Positions 22,985 through 32,357 of a stretch of 64,000 bases of DNA are shown here, piece after piece; position 1 is the first letter of the stretch; every line of letters begins with the position of its first letter. This stretch comes from Plasmodiophora brassicae. Lineage: Eukaryota > Endomyxa: Phytomyxea > Phytomyxea > Plasmodiophorida. The notes under the pieces are model-generated. The model worked only from the letters and a program-made list of their open reading frames with translations, had not been told where the DNA came from and ran no database searches. The translations under genes were made by a program, and so were the position numbers. The DNA is taken from contig CP145420.1 of assembly GCA_036867785.1 (NCBI GenBank), forward strand, positions 992,001 through 1,056,000, in the 5' to 3' direction.

Positions 22985-23482
22985 CTAGAGCAAGATCGAA
23001 GTGGGTGTATTGTCGAGGTCGTCCCGTTGCAGACCTCGTGTTGGTTTCTTGGCGACGCGTTTCGTGGATCGTGCTGCGGCCACACGACTCTTCCCGGCCT
23101 GGAACAGGTTGCTGTGTCGACGGAGGCGCCGAGCGTGCTCCTTGGCCGCCGATGAGCTGATCTGCCCAGCGGCGACTGCTGCCCTGAACTCGCGATCGGT
23201 GTTGTACAGCATGAGGAGTAGGCGGTCCTCGTAGACGCGCTTGTAGGCGGCTTTGAGAATGGCATCGGTCATGACGGGAGCGGATCTGAGGAAGTACCGG
23301 GAGGGGCGGTCGGCGACCGGAACGTTGACGTAATAGCACTTGCTGGCCAATTGGATGCGTTCGGCGACGGTCAGGCGGCGTATCGGCAGGCGGTACTGCT
23401 GACGGCGGGTTCGCGACGACCGCAACGGGGACGCGGTTGGTGTTGATGATGATGATGAGGTTGATGGAGTACCATCGCCCAT
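22985..23482 (-). CDS. Unidentified 165-residue basic protein
   Basis: Starts MGDGTPSTSSSSSTPTASPL and is open to a stop at 22985. A low-complexity Ser/Thr leader is followed by LTVAERIQLASKCYYVNVPV, a tyrosine-rich segment (PSRYFLRSAP) and helices (AAYKRVYEDRLLLMLYN), then an Arg/Lys-rich C terminus. The middle looks like a folded domain but I cannot name it. It may act in the nucleus given the charge. Confidence 0.5.
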   Translation of the reverse strand: MGDGTPSTSSSSSTPTASPLRSSRTRRQQYRLPIRRLTVAERIQLASKCYYVNVPVADRPSRYFLRSAPVMTDAILKAAYKRVYEDRLLLMLYNTDREFRAAVAAGQISSSAAKEHARRLRRHSNLFQAGKSRVAAARSTKRVAKKPTRGLQRDDLDNTPTSILL

Positions 23483-23730
23483 GGCGGGCTAATGGGTTCT
23501 GGGGACGATACTCCCCGTCGACACGTCATAGCGCAACGAAGGCTGGCGACGGTACCGGACATCCTTAAGAACGTTCACGGTGTCTCGTCTGCCCCCTGCT
23601 TTCCCCTGGTCCCGCCTGCTTGACCCACTTTTTTAACTGCGCCGTTTCCACCTCCCTTTCTATCCTATCGCCCTGGTTTTTCTATTCGTACGAAGCGGCG
23701 GCTTCATCAGTTTATCCGGGTCGGGCAACG

Positions 23731-23979
23731 TCATGTGGCGGACCGTGCGATTTTCTGCTGCAGGGCCCAGAGGATGGTCATCGACGATCGCATCTCATCG
23801 CGTAGCATGCCGATCTTGGTCGACAGGTCGTCGATTTCGGCGTCGACCTCCTTCAGCGACCGATACATGTCGTCGGACGTGGTCGCCCTGCACACACGCG
23901 CGCTCAGCGGAAAGCCTCCTGTGTCAGCGCGGGCAACCAAACCTCGCCGGTCTACAGTTGCTGGTATGGCCTTTAGCAA
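23731..23979 (-). CDS. C-terminal coiled-coil exon of an unidentified gene
   Basis: The last about 50 residues (SDDMYRSLKEVDAEIDDL, KIGMLRDEMRSSMTILWAL) form a heptad-like helix ending in a stop at 23731. Upstream on the same strand (to about 24205) open frames in other phases suggest one or more preceding exons, but no start codon or convincing junction was found. It could be a small subunit of a complex (for example a Mediator- or kinetochore-type coiled coil); nothing specific supports that. Confidence 0.35.
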   Translation of the reverse strand: MLKAIPATVDRRGLVARADTGGFPLSARVCRATTSDDMYRSLKEVDAEIDDLSTKIGMLRDEMRSSMTILWALQQKIARSAT

Positions 23980-24556
23980 TTGGACGGTTCGAGGACGACG
24001 CCCGAGCGCCAGACGACGACGACGGCATCCAGACGCCTGATGACAAATCGCACGTCTTCAACATAATTCCGCTGTTCCACCACAACAATGCTGCAGACCT
24101 GCGCTCGGTGCTGATGGTCGGTACCGATCCGCGTCCGTGCGGCTGTGGCCCGGCATCGACGAGATCTTCACGAACTCTCGCGTACGGCCAGTCATCGGCG
24201 GTCAATCAGACAAATCACTGATCGACACAGTCACGAGCGAGAGGCTCCCCCATCGTCGGGCCGCTTCGGAGTCCGTGGGCGGGCTCCGACGGCAATCGGC
24301 TCCGACCGTTCCCAATTTGGTTCAGACCGCGCTGCGGCGTGCCATGCACGTGGGCGACGCCGAGCTCCTGCTCGTCCTAGTCACCGCTCTGCTCGTTACC
24401 GTCGTGCACGACGTGGTCCAGAAACGACGGCGACGTCGACGCCGGCGTCGCGGGCCGCCGGCCCGCCTTCCCAGCTCTGCAGCAGGAGCCGTCGACTGAC
24501 TGATTCGTTCTGCGGTGCCTCTGGCGCGATCGGTATCCCGAACGAGTGTACTGTGA
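23980..24556. other. Unresolved stretch; possible tail-anchored small protein
   Basis: On the plus strand, near 24300-24499, a frame contains a hydrophobic run (ELLLVLVTALLVTVVHDVV) followed by nine or more arginines and a stop, which would suit a small membrane protein. The start is not visible. The minus strand may hold exons of the gene ending at 23731. Confidence 0.25.
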
Positions 24557-25347
24557 TCAGCCGACAGTCGACTTGAGGAACGTCTCCAAGTGCTGACGCT
24601 GGAATTTGACGAACTCCTTTTCTTCCAGGCGCTTCTTCTCGGCAACGCTGCGTCGTTCCGCGTCGGTCTGCTCGATCTTCTCGCGCTGCGCATGCAGGGC
24701 GTCAAGCTTCGCTTTCAGTTGCGCCTTGGTCGCTTCCAGCTCGCCCAACTATGTTGTCATTCAGTAATCGAAACGCACACGGCGACCCTCCGTCCCACCT
24801 TCCCGCTGAGTGTCCCGGTGCCCAGCTCGGCCTGTAGCGACTTGCGGATGCCGAACACGATGCTGCTCTCGTACAGCGTCTGGTAGGCGGCGATCGTCAT
24901 GCGCGTCTCGTCTCGAACCCTGAGGAGGAGCAGGCCGCGTTCCGGGCACTCGATCGTCACCTGACGAATGAGCTCGTCCAGCGTCTGCGAGTACAACTCC
25001 TCGCGGACAGGGCAAATGCCCGTCTCCCGCGCCTGCCGAAGCTGAAGGCGCTCATCCAGCGCCATCTGCAATTTGATAACGTCCTCCCGGCTGGCTGGTT
25101 TCATGGACACCTGCTGCGTCTTCCCGTTGACGACACGCGGCGGCAGCATTGCGTTCAGGACATCGCGAATCTGCTGCACCTTGCCTTTCAACGGCGAGCT
25201 GGGCCCCTCGCCGGCCTATGGAACGCGTCAGCAAAGGACGGGAGCGTGGTCCCGGTGACAGACATTTGCCTCGTACTGGACAAGTGTCTCAGCGATGGCG
25301 TCCACAGGCTGCAGGTCGGTGACGACCGCCGCCGGCGCTGTATCCAT
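24557..25347 (-). CDS. DNALI1: Axonemal inner-arm dynein light chain p28
   Basis: A light chain of single-headed inner-arm dyneins in motile cilia. It starts MDTAPAAVVTDLQPVDAIAE with ETLVQYEAN, like the p28 N terminus. An intron of about 60 nt leads to KGKVQQIRDVLNAMLPPR. The core matches the family almost word for word: VIKLQMALDERLQLRQARE, TGICPVREELYSQTLDELI, RQVTIECPERGLLLLRVRDE and MTIAAYQTLYESSIVFGIRK. A second intron (GTGGGA...ACATAG) joins SGK to LGELEATKAQLKAKLDAL, the C-terminal coiled coil. The length is near the usual 250 residues. It is direct evidence of motile cilia or flagella. Confidence 0.93.
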
Positions 25348-25674
25348 GACGCTCTACGCCCGACAACGACGTGCGACCTGTGACGCGCGACCTGCTCCCT
25401 CACTTCAGACTTGGGCAGCACATTCGGGCGGCACCCTGGCTCCTGATATGCTGCTGACCGCAGCAACTGGGGCGCGCCCGCGTCCTACGGGCTTGCGTCG
25501 CTGCTCCGTATCGCAATTCGCAAACGCCGCGAGTCGCGTGGACGACTGGGAGAACTGCAGCTCCCAGTCAGGCCAAGGTCTAAAAACAGGGCAAGCGTGT
25601 TACGTTATTGCTGCGCCGCGCCCCGGGCCGACATTTTGTGATTCGATTGATCGGCGGGCTGCAGACCCTCCGCG
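25348..25674. other. Divergent spacer, no gene supported
   Basis: Lies between the p28 start (minus) and the ATG at 25675 (plus). No recognisable coding content; it probably contains both promoters. Confidence 0.4.
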
Positions 25675-26728
25675 ATGGCACGTGGGCCGGCCAGCAGGGA
25701 TGTCACGCTGGCCGTGGTGCTCGTCGCTGCGTTCAGTGTGGCTGCCGTTGTGAGCGTCGCGATGTTGTCGACCTCTGATGAAGTCCCTGCCGCCGTTGTG
25801 CTTCCCGAGTGGCCCAGGACGTCGGTGCAAGGACCTGCAGGTCCATGGTCAGGAAGCACCCAGGCAGGATTGAGTACGATTGGGTCTCTTGCCGCTGCAG
25901 CATTGCAAAATTGGTGTTGTCGCCCAGTAAGCCAAGATCCGGAAGCAGAACAGGAAACCGGTGGGCCGGCTGTTCGACGTCAACGAGTACTTGGCGCCAT
26001 ATCGTTCGCCTCTGCAGGCGCTGGTCTGATCTATCGCTGGCACCGGTCAGCAAGTCGTTCCCCAAACAACGTGACGAGCGGCAATAGTAGAGCAAAGGCG
26101 AATTTCCGCTTTCGTTTGAACGGGACAGTGTGAAACACGATACGTCATCGGCCGCGAGCACAGCTACCCACGGAGGCGGCAGTCTCCGATGGATGACTGG
26201 TGATCCTGCTCATCCAAGCACCAATGGCAATATATCGACATGTTCCTGGAAAGGACCTTTCAGACCTTGTTGTCCTGGTACCTTATCTCGGAATATGGGC
26301 GGACACTGGTGCATCATGTCAACGCATGCGAATGATTGACGTTGGGCGAAATATATCGTGGTGGTCCAGGAGTACGATGTCACGCATGGCAAACAGGGCA
26401 AGTGAGCTACAGGTGCCTTCAACATATATTCGACGGCGACTCTATCTCACGCCTCCGCAGGTCGCCTCCACAGGTCGCCTGCTCAGGTACCCTCCCGAGT
26501 TCTTTCTTGTACAGGGGGCGGCCCGGAATCGTCGAATGTTCCAGACGATGACCTGGAAGCAGGCACAATGGTGGGCCGCTGTTCAATAGTCTATGATCAG
26601 TACGACTACGCATATGATTACACAGACCTTAATGTACGACTCCAGTGCAAACACCAGCCGTCGGCACTGCAGCGTACTGCGATTCAGGTCGAATCAAAAC
26701 CATCCACGGCTGAACTGCAAGTCCGATA
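25675..26728 (+). CDS. Putative spliced protein with N-terminal signal anchor
   Basis: ATG at 25675 gives MARGPASRDVTLAVVLVAAF and a continuing hydrophobic run, a signal peptide or type II anchor. Downstream pieces that look coding are RLFDVNEYLAPYRSPLQ before a CTGCAG acceptor-like site, KYIVVVQEYDVTHGKQGK before a GTGAGC donor, and VASTGRLLRYPPEFFLVQG after a CCGCAG acceptor. An Asp/Tyr-rich end follows before a stop at about 26728. Frames change between them, so several introns are implied. I cannot assemble a unique model or assign a family; a Golgi-type type II membrane enzyme would fit the leader only. Confidence 0.35.
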
Positions 26729-26925
26729 AAAATAGCGTAATCGCAGCCCACCCGCCAGTCGGTCGTCATCTAAATGCGGCCGTGTGCGCTGCGTGACGGA
26801 GTTTCCAGAACGACCTTGCCTCTAGAGACACGAGATCGCTCCTAACACGTTGTCGTCGCGTGCGTGTCCGCCGGTCGCACCGCCGCCGCTCTTGCATATC
26901 ACCGTTATCGCCGTGGTTGCCCGCC

Positions 26926-28089
26926 ATGGGTAACTGCATGGCCGCCGAGGGGTTGACCTGCAACGAGCCCTACGCCAACGGCATCCGCGTCGCGCTCTCT
27001 GACGACGAACGCGAGCTCGTCTACGGCGCATACATGGAGGCGGTGCGCGCCGCATACGCTGGGTGCATGACCTTCAAGGAGGAGCTCTGTACGGTGGCAG
27101 CCTTACTTCTCGTCGTCGTTCAGGAGATCTACCATGGTCGTCGCAAACTGCCCACGGGCGTCCCGTTCACCTGGACGTTCCTGTTCGCCGACTGCATGGA
27201 AGCCTACCTGCGGCAGACTGGCCGCCCTGGCGATTCCGCCGCGCGTATAGCACTGAGGTCGGTCCTTGCCCGCCGCGTCGGGCAATGGTCGCCCGACTAC
27301 TCGGTCGACGACGCATCAGCAGCAATCGGCGCCGCCGTGCTCAAAGCGGTCGGCGATCAGACCGGTCCCCGCCCGCAACAGATCCTGTTGGACACGGACG
27401 AATGGCTGAAGACGAGGATCACGGCGACGACGAACGCTCGCGATTTGATCGACGCCGCCGAGCACAAGGCGACGTTCGCGCGCAGGGCGTCCACCGTCGT
27501 GATGCGACCGTCACCAGTGTGTGCCGTGTCGCGTGCCGACACGGCGCCGTTCTCGATCCACCTCCTGTCCCGATGGATCACGGTGCACCTGCGCCTACGG
27601 GAACCGGCCGTGTTCCGGTCGACGAGCGTCCAGGTGAACGGGGAGGTCTACGACTTCGCCGGGTCCAGGGCGACAACGTCGCACATGTTCGCCGCGCTCC
27701 TCCACGAAGCGAACGACGCGCGCGTCGACGCCCGTTTCGCGGCCGTACGCGCGTACCTGGACGTCAGGTTCTTCTGCCCGTTCGGGGTCGATGGCAACGA
27801 AGACCTGGCCGTCATGGTCCTGGATTCGGTATTGCTTCGAGGCGGGTGGCAGCTGCCGTCGATGCACCCGATCCAGATGGCGACGTGCAGCGCTCGGGAT
27901 CGGCAGGTCTTTGGCAACCTGCTCGAGATCGTCGTCAACACGGCCAGGCCGGTCATCCACGAGCCGGCACCCGGTTGCACCCAGCGCCTGGCGGAGACCT
28001 ACCCGGCCCTGAACAAGCGACGGTCATCACGATCCGACGTTGCACGCGGGCTATCCAGTCTATACCCGTCCGTGCGGCGCTCCCATTAG
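26926..28089 (+). CDS. Unidentified 387-residue protein with MGNC N terminus
   Basis: One uninterrupted exon. I start at ATG 26926 because it gives MGNCMAAEG, a plausible N-myristoylation (Gly2) and palmitoylation (Cys4) signal that would tether the protein to membranes. Mid-protein helices read VAALLLVVVQEIYHGRRKLP, TFLFADCMEAYLRQTG and SAAIGAAVLKAVGDQ. A beta-containing region carries ITVHLRLREPAVFRSTSVQV and VYDFAGSRATTSHMFAALLH. The C-terminal tail is basic and Ser-rich. I do not recognise a domain. A long antiphase frame on the same strand is a shadow of the strong GC codon bias here. Confidence 0.65.
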   Translation: MGNCMAAEGLTCNEPYANGIRVALSDDERELVYGAYMEAVRAAYAGCMTFKEELCTVAALLLVVVQEIYHGRRKLPTGVPFTWTFLFADCMEAYLRQTGRPGDSAARIALRSVLARRVGQWSPDYSVDDASAAIGAAVLKAVGDQTGPRPQQILLDTDEWLKTRITATTNARDLIDAAEHKATFARRASTVVMRPSPVCAVSRADTAPFSIHLLSRWITVHLRLREPAVFRSTSVQVNGEVYDFAGSRATTSHMFAALLHEANDARVDARFAAVRAYLDVRFFCPFGVDGNEDLAVMVLDSVLLRGGWQLPSMHPIQMATCSARDRQVFGNLLEIVVNTARPVIHEPAPGCTQRLAETYPALNKRRSSRSDVARGLSSLYPSVRRSH

Positions 28090-28138
28090 CACGGCAATGT
28101 ACTAGTACACAGTAGGTAATAGGTTGAGGTTGCTGTGT

Positions 28139-28715
28139 CTACGGCCGCAACAGGTCGTCGTTGTGCTGCGACGCTGCGTGCGCCACCAGGTGGCTCTTTC
28201 GTGCGAACCGCTGCAAGCAATGCTCGTACGCGCACTGGAATGGCTTCTCGCCCCGGTGCACGTCGTGCACATGCCTCTGCACAGGCCAGTCAGTGATCGT
28301 CGTCCGAAAACCCGGGACAGGACTGCCCGCCCCATACCAGCATGTTGCCCTTCTCAGCAAAGGCGCGACGGCACCCAGGGTACGCGCACTGGAACGGTTT
28401 CTCGCCGGTATGCTTTCGAGAATGTCGGACCAGGGCGCAGGGTTTCGAGAACGACATGCCGCAGTCGGGGTACGGACAGGCGTGCCTGGCCTTGCCTATG
28501 CCGCCGTCATCACTCCGGGTCACCCGGGGTTTGCTCTCGACGACTGGTTCGCGTCTTGGCAAACCGCAGAACGGGCAGGCGGGAAGGGCTTCCAGTTTGT
28601 CCCGGCACTGACGGCAGAACAGGGCGGCGCAGCAGGACGCGCGGACGACGATGTGGACGCGATCGTCAAAGTACCGAAAGCAGCGTGGGCAGATGTCCAC
28701 GTCTCGATGACGCAT
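28139..28715 (-). CDS. RING-like plus C2H2 zinc-finger protein
   Basis: Exon 1 (28338-28715) starts MRHRDVDICPRCFRYFDD and has a cysteine-rich RING-like module (CPRCF, ASCCAALFCRQCRDK, CPFCG). Two C2H2 fingers follow with the TFIIIA-type linker: CPYPDCGMSFSKPCALVRHS, RKHTGEKPFQCAYPGCRRAF. A 61-nt intron (28277-28337, GTATGG...GTGCAG) falls inside the second finger. Exon 2 (28139-28276) completes it (LRHVHDVHRGEKPFQCAYEH) and adds a third finger (CLQRFARKSHLVAH). The CxYxxC spacing is that of TFIIIA/ZIC-like fingers. It is probably a nucleic-acid-binding factor; whether the first module is a true RING E3 is uncertain because not all eight ligands are obvious. Confidence 0.75.
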
Positions 28716-29080
28716 CGGCGCTTGTCGACGGCCGTTGTCCGTTCAATAGGGAGACTCCTGGCACAGCCTTGCAGCACGTCATTCCGGCTCGTCGGCCGGC
28801 GGTGGGACGGCCAGCAGTGGCCAGGGGGTCCTGGTCGCACGAAACGGCAGTAATCGCGCGTGTGACGGCCTGGCTGCGGCCGCTGCCGGCTTCCGTCGGT
28901 CGGCTAGCAGCACCGCCAGCGCTGTGACACGCGAGCCGCGCCTGTTCCACTTCAGCTGCAGCTCGCGGACATGTCCGCTGCCAGAAATACCACACGCACC
29001 GTGGCGCGCACCGCCACGGCGGGGAAGTGCGTGGCGCACTGTCAGGCGACTGGAAATCGGCGGCAGCGCCATTGCAAGTG
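28716..29080. other. Divergent spacer between zinc-finger gene and NAF1
   Basis: No supported gene. It probably holds the promoters of both flanking genes, which are read away from each other. Confidence 0.4.
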
Positions 29081-30337
29081 ATGATGGACCAGGTCGTCAG
29101 CGTTGCCGCCGGTGGCGCCCCGCGCGCTTCGGAGCCCGCCGTGTCCGGGGCGGATCCGTCGAAGGACGCCCCTGCGTCCGACCCATCGGAGGCGCCGCCT
29201 GCCGCGACTCCGATTGCAGCCTCGGACAATTTTCTCGACACGGTACACGCACCGGATGCGGAACCGGCTCCTGGTGCCGATTCGGCGACCTGCCTCGGTC
29301 CCGATGATCAGGCGGAGGTGCCGGTGCGCCCGTCGGATGTCGGTGCCGCCGAACCGTCCAGGATGGAGTTTGAGTTCGATTCCGATCCATGCCTGGACGA
29401 CGACGACTCGTTGTCGTCGTCGTCGTCCGATGACGAATCGGACGTCGGCGTGATAGATCGTGCCGATCTGGACGCGTTCGTTGCGGACGCGCTGGTGTCG
29501 GAGAAGCCGCTGCGAACGGTGAACGAGATCGACCCGGACACGGTGGAGATCCCGGACCGACGGGCCATCCCGATCTCGTCGGAATCGACGCTCCGAGAGA
29601 TCGGCCTGATCTCGTCGTTCGTCGAGGGCACTGTGGTCATCATGGCGAAGGAAGGCGCGCAGCCCATTGACATCGGCGGGGCGCTCGCCTTGCATGATCG
29701 GACGCCGCTCGGATACGTCGACGACGTCTTCGGGCCCGTCCAGTCCCCATTCTACCTCGTTCGCGTGCGCGCCGACGACGACCTGTCCGTCTCGAACGGC
29801 GCGGCCGTGTTTGCTGTCGAGGAGCTGTCTGCGCTGCTGGAAGCGGCCAAGCTGGATCGCAAAGGGACGGACGCGTCGTACCTGAACGACGAGGAGGACA
29901 AGAACCAGGTGGAGTATTCCGACGATGAGGAGGAGCAACGCGCCCGGCAGGAACGAAAGGCGTCGGCGCAGAAGGCGAAGCGCGCGACCGGCCCGCCGAG
30001 GCCTGCGCGCCCCAGCCCGAGCATGACGTTCCCATCGGCCACACAGCGGGACGTGCATCCCGGGCTCTACAACCAGACGTACCCGGGGGCCATGCCGCAC
30101 CCGTCAATGTTCCAGTATCCGCCACCAGGGTACCCGATGCCCGCGCCTGGGTACTACGGGGGTGGCGTCCCTGTCCCGCCTCGCCATCTGCCGTACCACG
30201 CTGGACAGTTCATGCAGTACCCGGGCGAGCGGGCGCCGTTCCACCCACAGCTCTACCAACAAGGGCAATACTACCAGGGCGGGCCGTCGCCCGGGCGGTA
30301 CAATAGCCAGCGACAGAGGCAGGACCGCGAACGATAA
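29081..30337 (+). CDS. NAF1: H/ACA ribonucleoprotein assembly factor NAF1
   Basis: About 418 residues in one exon. The first ATG in frame (29081, MMDQVVSVAAGG) is chosen; upstream codons in the frame are non-ATG. An acidic Ser/Asp-rich N-terminal half precedes the Gar1/Naf1 beta-barrel: EIGLISSFVEGTVVIMAKE, QPIDIGGALALHDRTPLGYV and DDVFGPVQSPFYLVRV, which match Naf1 (PLDxxSVLFLEDRTPLGKI, DVFGPVxxPFY). After DEEDKNQVEYSDDEEEQRA comes a long Pro/Gly/Tyr/Gln-rich tail, also typical. Naf1 binds dyskerin during H/ACA snoRNP (and telomerase RNP) assembly before being swapped for Gar1. Confidence 0.9.
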   Translation: MMDQVVSVAAGGAPRASEPAVSGADPSKDAPASDPSEAPPAATPIAASDNFLDTVHAPDAEPAPGADSATCLGPDDQAEVPVRPSDVGAAEPSRMEFEFDSDPCLDDDDSLSSSSSDDESDVGVIDRADLDAFVADALVSEKPLRTVNEIDPDTVEIPDRRAIPISSESTLREIGLISSFVEGTVVIMAKEGAQPIDIGGALALHDRTPLGYVDDVFGPVQSPFYLVRVRADDDLSVSNGAAVFAVEELSALLEAAKLDRKGTDASYLNDEEDKNQVEYSDDEEEQRARQERKASAQKAKRATGPPRPARPSPSMTFPSATQRDVHPGLYNQTYPGAMPHPSMFQYPPPGYPMPAPGYYGGGVPVPPRHLPYHAGQFMQYPGERAPFHPQLYQQGQYYQGGPSPGRYNSQRQRQDRER

Positions 30338-30366
30338 ATTCCGTGCGTCTTTACTGAAACGTCCTC

Positions 30367-30842
30367 ATGGAGCGTGCGCCGTCCTCCGATGCCTCTTGTA
30401 CGATGTCACGATGCGTATGCCGGATGGAGCGCGGTATACGTCGTTGACGTGGACGCCGCTCAACGTGAAACAGGCGCCGACTCCATGGTGGGCGTCGTCG
30501 CTGCGACCGACGACCGGACAACGCTGCCGGTCGCCAACGCCGCATCGTCGTACACGCCCGCCCGACATGCCGTTGTGTTCGGCCTCGCAGGTCGTCGACG
30601 CCCTGACGTGCCCTGCCTGTACCCGCGCCGACGTCGCCGGGGATAAGCGGCACGGCCGAGCGGACCCAAGACGACCACAACGCATCCTGCTGGGCGCCTG
30701 CCGACGTGGTCGACCTGTCTGCGAGAACGTCCTGCACCTTCAACACAGGTGCGAGTCATCGTCTGATGCACAGGCGCCCAGGATCTCTAACACGCTGGAC
30801 AGGGCGCGCCTGCCGTTGCCTGCCGTCGTCCGACCAACATGA
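30367..30842 (+). CDS. Possible small spliced gene, uncertain
   Basis: ATG at 30367 gives MERAPSSDASC. A GTACGA...GAAACAG intron of about 70 nt would join it to ADSMVGVVAATDDRTTLPV and ARHAVVFGLAG. A further change of phase then leads to VVDALTCPACTRADV and a basic tail ending near 30842. The first junction keeps frame and has the donor type used elsewhere, but nothing in the sequence is recognised. The minus strand also has open frames. Treat as a candidate only. Confidence 0.25.
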
Positions 30843-31250
30843 GCACGTGCAGGGCATCAGACGCCCTGCCTAAGCGGGGCGGGGCCAGCGTCGTGCCGAC
30901 CTGCTTCTTAGCTCAGACGGCGCCCTGGACGTCCGGCAATCGCTGCAATCGGTCGCGCGCGCCCCTTCCCAGCACCATGCGTCGATGGCGCGGCGGACCG
31001 ACTCAATCGTCGCAACCTCTACGATGGGTGACTCTGGGGAGGGTACTGCGATGTCGTGGTAATTTCGACCGGGGTGGGCGATGTTCGGCGTAACTTCGCA
31101 GGCTTACTGTAGGTATCGATCTGATGGCGGCCTCTGAGCGCGCCAGTCGCCACGCAGAAGCCCTGATCCGAGGTTGTGTCACCGGGTGATCATGGATGAT
31201 TGGCATTGGTCACTTCTATGTACCGGAATCGGAGGTTCGGACGGTCAAAT

Positions 31251-31517
31251 ATGAACTACTGGATCTATCCATTAATCGCTATATCGATAGGTTTGATTTC
31301 CCTGGTCGTGTACTGGCTCAGCGGCAGGCAGCACCAGGAACTCTTAAGCACTCTTCAGGCGAATCAGCTGGGCATTCTACATGCGATCCAGCAGTTCAGT
31401 CAGCCGCCGACGTCATCAGATGCGTCGCTGTATCCAGGAATTTCGAACGATCAGGAAATTCTGGATCTATCCGTTTGTCGCTCTATACAGCTGGGCCATA
31501 GAACGATAAATGGATAG
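31251..31517 (+). CDS. Small membrane protein, IR1 left-arm copy
   Basis: 88 residues starting MNYWIYPLIAISIGLISLVV: an N-terminal membrane helix followed by a soluble helix (GRQHQELLSTLQANQLGILH) and a Pro/Ser-rich tail (FSQPPTSSDASLYPGISN). Its 3' end crosses the palindrome centre into the other arm. No family is recognised. The mirrored copy at 31467-31733 differs by a handful of substitutions, concentrated in the membrane helix and the last dozen residues. Confidence 0.45.
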   Translation: MNYWIYPLIAISIGLISLVVYWLSGRQHQELLSTLQANQLGILHAIQQFSQPPTSSDASLYPGISNDQEILDLSVCRSIQLGHRTING

Positions 31518-31733
31518 ATCCAGAATTTCTTGATCGTTCGAAATTCCTGGATACAGCGACGCATCTGATGACGTCGGCGGCTGACTGAACTGCTGGATCG
31601 CATGTAGAATGCCCAGCTGATTCGCCTGAAGAGTGCTTAAGAGTTCCTGGTGCTGCCTGCCGCTGCGCCAGTACACGAGCAGGGAAATCAAAATTATCGA
31701 TATAGCGATTAATGGATAGATCCAGTAGTTCAT
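31467..31733 (-). CDS. Small membrane protein, IR1 right-arm copy
   Basis: The convergent twin of the frame at 31251. It reads MNYWIYPLIAISIILISLLV and then an identical soluble part (HQELLSTLQANQLGILHAIQ). The two frames overlap tail-to-tail by about 50 nt over the palindrome centre, so transcripts of the two would be complementary. Both remain open, which hints at recent duplication or selection. Confidence 0.45.
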   Translation of the reverse strand: MNYWIYPLIAISIILISLLVYWRSGRQHQELLSTLQANQLGILHAIQQFSQPPTSSDASLYPGISNDQEILDLSIYRSMAQLYRATNG

Positions 31734-32357
31734 ATTTGACCGTCCGATTCCGGTACATAGAAGTGACCAATGCCAATCCTGCATGGCCACCACTGGAGAC
31801 CGAGGCGCCTGCGTGACAAGCGCGAAACCCAAATGGCCACCACTACCAGCTCAACGCACCTGCGGGCCTCGGTGACACAGCCTCGGATCAGGTCTTCTGC
31901 GAGCTCAGAGGCCGCCATCAGATTGATACCTGCTGTAGACCTGCGAAGTTAAGCCGAACATCGCCCACCCCGGCCGAAATTACCACTACGTCGCGGCAAC
32001 TTCCCCCGAGGCGCCCATCCTACAATCACAGAGGTTGCGACGACTTGAGTCGAGCATGGTGCTGGGAAGGGGCGCGCGCGACCGATTGCAGCGATCGCCG
32101 GACGTCCAGGGCGCCGCCTGAGCTGGGCAGACAGGCGCGTCTGGGCGTAGGCAGACCAGCTCACTACATAGTACAAATAGGAATTAGTAGCGGACTATTA
32201 ATAGCGGAAACCGACCGCCTATAACGTCCGCGGCATGCGCACGGCACTCCCGTCGTCTGCGTTCTGAAAGGCGTAAACTTGTTGTCCGTTCGAACCTAAC
32301 GAAAGTATGATCGCCTGACCTACACGCTTTGTATCGAGCCGTATCGTGACGCCGCGC

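Larger units (their letters stand above)
30905..32125. repeat. Large inverted repeat IR1 (two arms of about 0.6 kb)
   Basis: The left arm (about 30905-31477) and right arm (about 31502-32125) are reverse complements with a loop of only about 25 nt. They agree closely throughout (for example CGGAATCGGAGG... on the left against its complement near 31740). The right arm carries about 70 nt that the left lacks, around 31785-31880. The outer ends fade near a GGCGCCC/GGGCGCC block. Each arm contains the same small membrane-protein frame. Confidence 0.85.

Noticed and set aside
23731-24205. Mediator-subunit identity for the coiled-coil exon
   Set aside because: The helix is generic, no upstream exon could be joined convincingly, and no family motif was found.
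27063-28115. 350-residue plus-strand frame overlapping the MGNC gene
   Set aside because: Arg/Pro-rich composition typical of a shifted frame, no ATG context, and the other frame has helices and a lipidation signal.
29042-30100. 352-residue minus-strand frame opposite NAF1
   Set aside because: It is the mirror of a GC-rich, codon-biased gene, is Arg-rich and without motifs. NAF1 on the plus strand has a clear conserved domain.
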